From: Bacteroides sp.
Lineage (GTDB): Bacteria; Bacteroidota; Bacteroidia; Bacteroidales; Muribaculaceae
Length of the DNA stretch: 39,867 bases
NCBI GenBank assembly: GCA_014801235.1
Contig: JAAVEM010000023.1
Location: 14,368-54,234, forward strand
Reading direction: 5' to 3'
Shown: piece after piece, positions 17,315 through 27,150 of the stretch
Position numbering within the stretch: the stretch's first letter is position 1
Layout of the letters: every line of letters starts with the position of its first letter
Program-made: the position numbers and the translations under genes
Notes under the pieces: model-generated
The model's database searches: none
What the model saw: the letters and a program-made list of their open reading frames with translations, nothing else
What the model was told of the DNA's origin: nothing

Positions 17315-19716
17315 GCATGAAGAAGATTTTAATTTCCGCTATGGTGTCTTTGATGGCAACAGGAGCGATTGCCCAGACATCGGGCAACGTGATTCACGAG
17401 ATGAACGTGGACACTGAGGTTTATTCCTATCCGGGAAAGTCATTTTATACAGCCGATATTGACAGTATCGTGTTTTATAAGGGAAAGTGGTCTTATGGAA
17501 CTCCCAATCAAATGTATAATATGATGAGTATACATGGTGTTAAAGGGTGGGGAAGTCGTGCCGATTTTCCTATTTCAGAAATAAGGGGCATTGAATTCAC
17601 TTTCCGTGACAGTCGTAAGCTGCATGCGCCCAAGTTTGGAAGCACAGCAGATGGAAGCGTATGCACAGTAGTGGGATGCAATTCTGTGAAAATGGTATGG
17701 GAACCGGTGAATGGCGCGGCGGGCTATGAACTCAAATATTGCCGCTATTCTGAGACGGGAAATAATACCATTTGGGGTTCAATAGACTTTTGGGAAAATG
17801 GAGATTTCGAGCGGTGGCTTGCAGGGGAGAGTCCTGAAAATGACGGACCGGTTGACCTTCCTGCCGACGGCGGCGTTTTGAAGCTTAACGCTGAAACTGC
17901 CGAAGCGACTATTGAGGGATTGCAGTATGCAAGGAGTTATATCTTTGCCGTTAGGGCATTGTCGGCAGAAGGGGAGGAATTCAATTCCGACTGGAGTATC
18001 CGATATGGTATCGGTCGATACAATAATATTAAGATGGTAACCCAGGAGCGCTACAATGTACCTAATATCCTGTCAAGCATTTCTCGTGATGAAACCTCGG
18101 TGCGTGTAGGGTTCAACTTGAGCTATGCCGCCCATCAGGCTGAAGACAGTAATGAAGACTTTGCACAAAATTTCGAGATTGTCGATGGCAAGTTTGTTGC
18201 CGACGAGATTAGAGTGTATGGCTATCATGGAGCGAAAGTCGATGAAAAGTGGGCTAACTACAAACTGACCGCTCAGGATTTAGAAAACGGTTATGTCGAC
18301 ATTACCGGTCTTGAAGCATCGTCTTACTATAATGTTACCATTGTGAATTCCCGTGTAGCTTCAACTCCCGATGCTTGCTATAACACTATCATTGCGACTA
18401 CACAGGATAACCGCGAGCCTATTCTGGTTAAGCACGAAGCCAACCCGCTCACGGAAGGATATGAAGCTTGCGACATAACCACCATGATAAATGATTTCAT
18501 GGCTGACGGGCGATATGATAGCCAGACCTTCTATCTCGAAGGAGGCAAGGCATATTACATCTCGGAAAGTGTAACGCTTTCTAAGGGTATCACCCTTGAG
18601 ACTCTGCCTGAAGATGTTGCGGCAGGGAAACGTGCCACGGTCTACATGGGTGGTATACCCGGTGTTTCAACCTCATGTAATTTCCTTTTAGATAGTCCTG
18701 AATTTTATGAAAAAGACATGGAGTCATATATCGAGTCTATCACGTTCCGCAATATTGACTTCGATAGTCCCGAAGCATTGAACTTTGGTTCACAGGGTGC
18801 CGGTTTAGGGTATTATACCGCAAATTATTTCATGAATTGTTACGCCAACCATGGTGCGTTTGTTCTTGAGGCGCTTAATATCGAAGGATGCACGTTCCAG
18901 AGATTTATCCGCGGCTTCGTGAGAGTGCAAGGCGCTTCTAAAACAGAGATAAAATCAATTAATTGCGACGGCAACCTCTTCTATAACTGCGGATATTATA
19001 ATAATACTGGACAAGGATATGGTTGGTTCTATTCGGAACTCGATCGTTCCCATAATATTTATGCCGCTTTCCGTTTTGTGAACAACACTATCTACGACTC
19101 TCCGAACTCATACTTGATAACAACTGCCAATAGGAATTGTACGCTGGGGTCGGATGTCAAATGGAATATCGCTATCGAAAATAATACTTTCATAAACTTC
19201 TCGACGCGTAGATCCGGTCTGTACTTGGTTAGTATGAGGTACGTTCCCGAAGGAACACACTTCTCGATACAGCGCAATCTGTTCTCGCTCGCAAAGAGCA
19301 GCGACAATGACGCCCGCACGCTTTACAATTGCGGTGTTGATATTAGAACGGAGAATATTACCTATGAAATCAAGGACAACTATTCTACTGGCTGTATTGA
19401 CTCGCATTTTGTCAACGACGGTATCTTCACGGCAGGAGCTTTTTCATCGACCTCTAACTCATTTGGGGCGTTTCCGGCAGGAAACGAGGGTACCGCCGAT
19501 GACCTGGTGGTAAAAGTAGGAACTAATCCGTTGAAGACTTCCGACCTGTTCGTCAATCCCAATCCCCCTTACGATCAAGTGTCGGGAACCTACAGCCCTA
19601 ATGACCACAAGGCGCCCGAGAACATCATGGAGGCTCTTAAGTACAAAAAGACCTCCGAGGTTCTCAATCACGAAATCTACACGAAGAATATCGGTGACCA
19701 GCGTTGGAAAAACTAA
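17311..19716 (+). CDS. Secreted FN3 and beta-helix (DUF4957/DUF5123-like) protein
   Basis: The 801-residue product starts with a signal peptide (MKKILISAMVSLMATGAIAQ; the ATG at 17317 is an equally good start). Residues 25-110 form a short beta domain with the TADIDSIVFYKGK motif seen in many Bacteroidales surface proteins. FN3-like domains span about 110-380 (VKMVWEPVNGAAGYELKYCRYS; YARSYIFAVRALSAEGEEF). The C-terminal half is Asn-rich with many NNTF, NLF and NCDGN rungs, as in pectate-lyase-like right-handed beta-helices, and resembles DUF4957 and DUF5123. No catalytic set can be assigned, so it may bind or cleave glycans. It has no sorting domain itself but overlaps the small sorting-domain gene by 4 nt, so the two are made together. 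A strong terminator follows. Confidence 0.75.
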   Translation: MSMKKILISAMVSLMATGAIAQTSGNVIHEMNVDTEVYSYPGKSFYTADIDSIVFYKGKWSYGTPNQMYNMMSIHGVKGWGSRADFPISEIRGIEFTFRDSRKLHAPKFGSTADGSVCTVVGCNSVKMVWEPVNGAAGYELKYCRYSETGNNTIWGSIDFWENGDFERWLAGESPENDGPVDLPADGGVLKLNAETAEATIEGLQYARSYIFAVRALSAEGEEFNSDWSIRYGIGRYNNIKMVTQERYNVPNILSSISRDETSVRVGFNLSYAAHQAEDSNEDFAQNFEIVDGKFVADEIRVYGYHGAKVDEKWANYKLTAQDLENGYVDITGLEASSYYNVTIVNSRVASTPDACYNTIIATTQDNREPILVKHEANPLTEGYEACDITTMINDFMADGRYDSQTFYLEGGKAYYISESVTLSKGITLETLPEDVAAGKRATVYMGGIPGVSTSCNFLLDSPEFYEKDMESYIESITFRNIDFDSPEALNFGSQGAGLGYYTANYFMNCYANHGAFVLEALNIEGCTFQRFIRGFVRVQGASKTEIKSINCDGNLFYNCGYYNNTGQGYGWFYSELDRSHNIYAAFRFVNNTIYDSPNSYLITTANRNCTLGSDVKWNIAIENNTFINFSTRRSGLYLVSMRYVPEGTHFSIQRNLFSLAKSSDNDARTLYNCGVDIRTENITYEIKDNYSTGCIDSHFVNDGIFTAGAFSSTSNSFGAFPAGNEGTADDLVVKVGTNPLKTSDLFVNPNPPYDQVSGTYSPNDHKAPENIMEALKYKKTSEVLNHEIYTKNIGDQRWKN

Positions 19717-19756
19717 ATAGTCACATAAAATAATACTTGATAACAAACACTCTGAT

Positions 19757-19790
19757 AAAAAGGGGGCTTGGAATTTCCAAGCCCCTTTTT
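19757..19790 (+). terminator. Intrinsic terminator
   Basis: An AAAAAGGGGG-CTTGGA stem is mirrored by TCCAAG-CCCCTTTTT around a 3-nt loop, about 40 nt after the beta-helix gene. It ends in a T5 run. Confidence 0.9.
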
Positions 19791-19865
19791 GCTTCATTGA
19801 CAGACCCCGTCCCAAATAGCATCCAACCCCCCATATAGTGCCATTTTGACGGTTTCAATAGGATA

Positions 19866-20056
19866 TTTTATTCACCCTCTCCGAGGATGTTGGTACAGGA
19901 ACCCTTCCGGGTTCTTCCCCCGGGGGGAGGATGCCGCCGGCAAACAACGTCGGAGACGTTGAGAGATGAGAAACCCCATGTTGGCAGCTAACGCGCCAAC
20001 ATGGGGCAAGGGATTGCTCCACAAACATCCATCCTCGGAGAGGATGAATAAAAACA
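19866..20056 (-). repeat. Modular hairpin repeat, full copy (modules B and C)
   Basis: Read on the minus strand, it begins with TTTATTCATCCTCTCCGAGG (the hairpin CATCCTC-TCC-GAGGATG). Next comes a CCCCATGTTGGC stem (arms 19974-19985 and 19995-20006), TTTCTCAT, the hairpin AACGTC-TCC-GACGTT (19946-19960), a GC-rich block, GAACCC-TTCC-GGGTTC, and a closing inverted copy of the first hairpin block. The outer ends are thus terminal inverted repeats. The copy at 35491-35606 has the same order with different stem sequences. No ORF is convincing in it. Confidence 0.75.
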
Positions 20057-20287
20057 CTCCGCTCATATGCACCCATTCGCAAACCAATTTCCCGACCGCC
20101 TCATCACGAAAAAAATCATCGTGGAGTGACAATTTGTGGGTAAATCCGGTTGATTCATGTACTACCTTTGCCGTCGCTATGAATCACGACTTAATCAATT
20201 TGCAACCACACATCCATCCTCCCAGGGCACCTGACGCGTCATGGCACGTTGGACCCGATTCATTTTTTTACATGAAAATCACTAAAA
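20057..20287. other. Noncoding spacer between hairpin repeat and thiamine promoter
   Basis: I see no gene here. A TACCTTTG box at 20163-20170 resembles a -7 element but lacks a spaced -33 partner, and the short frame after it has no family resemblance. Confidence 0.5.
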
Positions 20288-20319
20288 TTTGGAGTTATTC
20301 AGATAATGGGTTATCTTTG
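20288..20319 (+). promoter_or_regulatory. Promoter of the thiamine operon
   Basis: TTTG at 20288-20291, a 20-nt spacer, and TATCTTTG at 20312-20319 fit the Bacteroidota consensus. Transcription would start just before the TPP aptamer. Confidence 0.8.
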
Positions 20320-20325
20320 TGACGG

Positions 20326-20416
20326 AAACCAACAGGGGTGCTGAACCGCAGGAGGTGAGGCTGAGATTATACCCTTTGACCTGATGCAGATAATGCTGCC
20401 GTAGGAAAGTAAGTTT
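20326..20416 (+). promoter_or_regulatory. TPP riboswitch (THI element)
   Basis: The conserved THI-box blocks are all present in order: ACAGGGGTGC, GGCTGAGATTATACCC, TTGACCTGATGCAGATAATG and CTGCCGTAGGAAAGT. It lies directly after the promoter and 67 nt before the thiD start. The P3 region contains the octamer GCAGGAGG (20348-20355), which recurs at the thiD ribosome binding site. A CCTCC segment at 20441-20445 can pair with either copy, suggesting translational control of thiD and the operon. Confidence 0.95.
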
Positions 20417-20470
20417 TACTCATTTTTCGATATTCGGTTACCTCCGTTGCTATCCGCCATTTTTGAATAT

Positions 20471-20478
20471 GCAGGAGG
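20471..20478 (+). promoter_or_regulatory. thiD ribosome binding site, sequesterable
   Basis: GCAGGAGG lies 4 nt before the ATG at 20483, an unusually strong Shine-Dalgarno for this phylum. It can pair with CCTCC(gt)TGC at 20441-20450. Confidence 0.7.
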
Positions 20479-20482
20479 ACGA

Positions 20483-21307
20483 ATGAAACACTATCCCACC
20501 GTACTTTCAATTGCCGGATCAGACCCCTCGGGCGGCGCCGGCATTCAAGCCGACATAAAGACTTGCGCGGCTATGGGCTGCTATGCGATGGCGGCGGTCA
20601 CCGCCTTGACCGCTCAAAACAGCATGGGAGTAAGATCGGTCTTTAATACTTCCGATTTTCTTGAATCGCAACTTGCTGCTGTGTTGGACGACATACGTCC
20701 CGACGCTGTCAAAATCGGTATGCTCCCCGATGTTGAGTCGGTCATGACGGTTGCCGAAATGATTAAGCGTTATGACTTGAAAAATGTGGTGCTCGACCCG
20801 GTGATGGCGGCTACTTCGGGGCTCAGCCTTTCGTCGGCAGGCGCTGTCGGCGTGATGTGCCGCGAGTTGTTGCCGCTTGTCACTCTTGTCACGCCCAACA
20901 TTCCGGAAGCCCGGATTCTTGCAGAAATGGACCTGATAACGAATCTCGACGAGACCGCAATCGCCGCCCGCTGGATAGCGGAGCGTCACGGAACCGCCGC
21001 CGTGTTGGTCAAAGGGGGGCATTTGCCGGGGCAGGGCGACTTGCTTTATGAGTCGTCGACGGGGCGTGTAGATGTGTTTGATGGCGAGTATTTCAACTCC
21101 CGGAACACTCATGGAACAGGATGCACGATGTCGTCGGCTATAGCGTGTGGTCTTGCGTCAGGCTGCTCTCTTGAGGAGGCGGTGAAACATGCCAAGCAAT
21201 TCATTTCAGAGGCTATAATGGCAGGCGCCGATTATGATGTCGGCAGCGGTCATGGCTCGGTGAATCATCTTTTTAATATAATCAATCATCAGATAGAATG
21301 GAAATAA
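20483..21307 (+). CDS. thiD: Hydroxymethylpyrimidine (phosphate) kinase
   Basis: ThiD phosphorylates HMP and HMP-P to HMP-PP, the pyrimidine substrate of thiamine phosphate synthase. The 274-residue product begins MKHYPTVLSIAGSDPSGGAGIQADIKT, the ribokinase-like substrate-binding signature. It also has VLDPVMAATSG near residue 105, VTPNIPEARIL near 140, VLVKGGH near 180, and the catalytic anion-hole motif NTHGTGCTMSSAIA near 210. The start is fixed by the strong GGAGG site and the canonical N-terminus. It is the first gene of the TPP-riboswitch operon and overlaps thiS by 10 nt. Confidence 0.95.
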   Translation: MKHYPTVLSIAGSDPSGGAGIQADIKTCAAMGCYAMAAVTALTAQNSMGVRSVFNTSDFLESQLAAVLDDIRPDAVKIGMLPDVESVMTVAEMIKRYDLKNVVLDPVMAATSGLSLSSAGAVGVMCRELLPLVTLVTPNIPEARILAEMDLITNLDETAIAARWIAERHGTAAVLVKGGHLPGQGDLLYESSTGRVDVFDGEYFNSRNTHGTGCTMSSAIACGLASGCSLEEAVKHAKQFISEAIMAGADYDVGSGHGSVNHLFNIINHQIEWK

Positions 21308-21489
21308 AGGTAAACAATGAAGCGCGTGTCGTTGACTCGGGAATGACCGTGGCGTGCCTCATCGGCGACAATACGGCAGGAGTGGCTGTCGCTGTCAATG
21401 GTAAAGTAGTGAGAAAATCGGAGTGGGAGACCGCCGTTCTCAATGACGGCGACGACGTGGTTGTGATTCATGCCGCTTATGGCGGATGA
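21298..21489 (+). CDS. thiS: Sulfur carrier protein ThiS
   Basis: ThiS is the ubiquitin-like carrier whose C-terminal Gly-Gly is adenylated by ThiF and converted to a thiocarboxylate, the sulfur donor for the thiazole ring. The 63-residue product begins MEIKVNNEARVVDSGMTVACLI and ends exactly in AAYGG, as required. Its start lies inside the thiD 3' end, and its 3' end overlaps the next gene by 11 nt, so the three are translationally coupled. Confidence 0.95.
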   Translation: MEIKVNNEARVVDSGMTVACLIGDNTAGVAVAVNGKVVRKSEWETAVLNDGDDVVVIHAAYGG

Positions 21490-22066
21490 TTTTCTCATAG
21501 TGGGAATCACGCTCCCTGCCGCTGATGTAGAAGGTGAGGCGACCCGCATAGTCGAACTGCTTGCCTCGGGCGCGGTGGACCGAATGCACCTCCGCAAACC
21601 TGATGCCGGTGAAAGCGAGCTCAGGAAGCTGCTTGATGCAATCCCCCTGGAGTATCATAGCCGACTGTCGCTTCATGACGCCCCGTGGCTCACGGAGGAG
21701 TATCCCGCAGTGGGATTTCACCTCAACAGTCGTTATCCAGGCGGAGTGTCGGCTGCGATGTTGAGCCGTTCGTGCCATTCGTTGGACGAGGTTGCCGCTT
21801 CCGGTCCCGAGCTTGATTACGTTACACTGTCGCCCGTCTATGACTCAATATCCAAGCCCGGTTACAGAGGCGCGGGATTTGCCGGCAATCAGCCGATTCT
21901 CTCCCTCCGCAAGGTGGTGGCGCTTGGCGGAGTGACCCCCGGGCGTTTCGGAGAACTGAAGCGTGAGGGCTTCAGCGGCGCCGCCATGCTGGGCTATCTG
22001 TGGAATCCTCAAAGGAGCGTGGCTGATATTGCCTATGAAATAAAATGTAAACGAAAATTTCAATAA
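21479..22066 (+). CDS. ThiE/TenI-family protein, probable thiazole tautomerase
   Basis: The 195-residue product is a TIM-barrel paralogue of ThiE. It shares the phosphate-binding end (ALGGVTPGRF and GAAMLGYLW) and a SPVYDSISKPGYRG loop, but differs from the true ThiE next door. It has HLRKPD in place of the usual VQLReK, HLNS in place of HLGqeD, and it lacks the GPFRFT motif. These changes make thiamine phosphate synthase activity unlikely. The Bacillus relative TenI aromatises the ThiG product, and the place between thiS and thiE/thiG supports that role here. The start is at ATG 21479 or 21470, both inside thiS; I prefer 21479. The family is sure; the tautomerase role is inferred. Confidence 0.75.
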   Translation: MADDFLIVGITLPAADVEGEATRIVELLASGAVDRMHLRKPDAGESELRKLLDAIPLEYHSRLSLHDAPWLTEEYPAVGFHLNSRYPGGVSAAMLSRSCHSLDEVAASGPELDYVTLSPVYDSISKPGYRGAGFAGNQPILSLRKVVALGGVTPGRFGELKREGFSGAAMLGYLWNPQRSVADIAYEIKCKRKFQ

Positions 22067-22070
22067 TGCA

Positions 22071-22697
22071 ATGGAGTTTGAAAAACTGCAATTTATAACC
22101 GACGGATATGATGTCGATTCGACCGTGGCACAGGCTACGGCGGCTATCGACGGAGGGTGCCGATGGGTTCAGATACGCATGAAGAGCGCCGATGACAATG
22201 ACGTGGTTGAAGCGGCGCGGCGCATTCTGCCGGCGGCGAGGAGAAACGGCGCGGTGGTGGTTATCGATGACCGCGTCCATCTCGTGAAACCTACGGGGGT
22301 CGACGGGGTGCATCTCGGCAAAGAGGATATGCCCCCTGCCGAGGCGCGCGCTATTCTCGGTCCCGGCTCAGTGATAGGCGTGACGGTCAATTCGCTTGAC
22401 GATATTCTTGCCGTAGACCATGCGGTCGTCGACTACATGGGGATGGGTCCGTTCCGATTTACCGTGACTAAGAAAAAACTTGCCGCCACGCTGGGGCTTG
22501 ACGGTTACCGCCGAATTCTTGCCGAGGCGCGCAGCGCCGGAATAACTACCCCGGTAGTTGCCATCGGCGGCATAACCCTCGACGACGTGCCGCATCTGAT
22601 GGCGACCGGAGTAAACGGAATTGCCGTGAGCGGAGCTATCGGCAGAGTGGAAGACCCTGCCGCTTCCACAAAGGAGTTTTTGAAAATATTGAATTAA
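22071..22697 (+). CDS. thiE: Thiamine phosphate synthase
   Basis: ThiE condenses HMP-PP with thiazole phosphate to thiamine phosphate. The 208-residue product is a complete TIM barrel with the family motifs in order: RWVQIRMK (about 31-38), VVIDDRVHLVKPTGVDGVHLGKEDM (about 63-87), YMGMGPFRFTVTKKKLAATLG (about 123-143), VVAIGGI (about 162-168) and GIAVSGAI (about 182-189). It starts 4 nt after the TenI-like gene and ends 12 nt before thiG. Confidence 0.95.
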   Translation: MEFEKLQFITDGYDVDSTVAQATAAIDGGCRWVQIRMKSADDNDVVEAARRILPAARRNGAVVVIDDRVHLVKPTGVDGVHLGKEDMPPAEARAILGPGSVIGVTVNSLDDILAVDHAVVDYMGMGPFRFTVTKKKLAATLGLDGYRRILAEARSAGITTPVVAIGGITLDDVPHLMATGVNGIAVSGAIGRVEDPAASTKEFLKILN

Positions 22698-22709
22698 AAA
22701 ATTATAGAA

Positions 22710-26361
<3,652 letters not shown>

Positions 26362-26364
26362 ATC

Positions 26365-27081
26365 ATGGAGCTGGATAAAGAGAGCCTCATCAGGTATTCA
26401 CGCACCATAATGTTGCCACAAGTGGGCGAAGCGGGGCAGTTGAGATTGCTCGCCGGCTCGGTGATGATAGTAGGCGCAGGCGCTTTAGGGAGCATCTGCG
26501 CCATGTATCTCGCCGCCTCGGGGGTGGGGAGAATAGGGATTGTTGACTTCGACATCGTGGGGTTGTCCAATCTTCAGCGGCAACTTTCCTATACGGAAAA
26601 CGACTTGGGACAGTCTAAAGTCGATGTTCTCGGGAGACGCATCTCCGGGATAAACTCGGGAATAAAAGTCGAGACCCATGATGAGATGTTGACTTCGGGA
26701 AACGCCGTGAAGCTGCTTGAAGGCTATGACATCATCGTTGAGGGGTCGGATAATCCGGCAACGAAATATCTTGTGACCGACACGGCTCGCAGTCTTGAGA
26801 AGCCGTGTGTGGTGGGCGGTGTCAGGGAGTTCACCGGACAGGTGATGACTTTCACCGGGAGCGGAACCGGATATCGCGACTTGTTTCCCGACGCGCCGTG
26901 TGGTTCGGGCGTCACTCCTTGTTCGTTAGGGGGAGTGCTGGGTCCGCTGCCGGGTATAATCGCTTCGCTTCAGGCGTCGCAGGTCATAAAACTGCTTTGT
27001 GGAACGGGGGCTTCCTGCAAGGGCGAATTTTTTCAGATTGACGTGGAAACCATGCAATCGATGAAATTTGAATTTGATTAG
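26365..27081 (+). CDS. thiF: ThiS adenylyltransferase (HesA/MoeB/ThiF family)
   Basis: ThiF adenylates the C-terminal Gly of ThiS. The 238-residue product has the E1-like nucleotide fold: VMIVGAGALGSICAMYLAASGVGRIGIVDFDIVGLSNLQRQLSY (about 33-76), the GSDNPATKYLVTD segment near 128-140, and the TPCSLGGVLGPLPGIIASLQASQVIKLL end with the likely catalytic Cys. The pairs of zinc cysteines found in E. coli ThiF and MoeB (CxxC before the catalytic loop and near the C-terminus) are absent; the loop reads YRDLFPD. It is the last thi gene, 3 nt after thiH, and could be an active zinc-free variant. I see no terminator before nrdJ. Confidence 0.88.
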   Translation: MELDKESLIRYSRTIMLPQVGEAGQLRLLAGSVMIVGAGALGSICAMYLAASGVGRIGIVDFDIVGLSNLQRQLSYTENDLGQSKVDVLGRRISGINSGIKVETHDEMLTSGNAVKLLEGYDIIVEGSDNPATKYLVTDTARSLEKPCVVGGVREFTGQVMTFTGSGTGYRDLFPDAPCGSGVTPCSLGGVLGPLPGIIASLQASQVIKLLCGTGASCKGEFFQIDVETMQSMKFEFD

Positions 27082-27121
27082 GGTTTTCTGAATCGGACAT
27101 TTAAACTCTAATGTTTTTTAG

Positions 27122-27129
27122 TATCTTTG
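27122..27129 (+). promoter_or_regulatory. -7 promoter box of nrdJ
   Basis: TATCTTTG lies 21 nt before the GTG at 27151. The -33 position only has TTTA. The box overlaps a TTG that a gene finder could choose as the start, which argues for the later GTG. Confidence 0.6.
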
Positions 27130-27150
27130 CAGACACAAATATTTACAGAC

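Noticed and set aside
20163-20170. TACCTTTG as a second promoter before the thiamine operon
   Set aside because: There is no -33 element at proper spacing, and the consensus promoter at 20288-20319 explains the riboswitch transcript.
19966-20322. 118-residue plus-strand frame between the beta-helix gene and the thiamine operon
   Set aside because: It crosses the hairpin repeat and the thiamine promoter and has no protein-like pattern.
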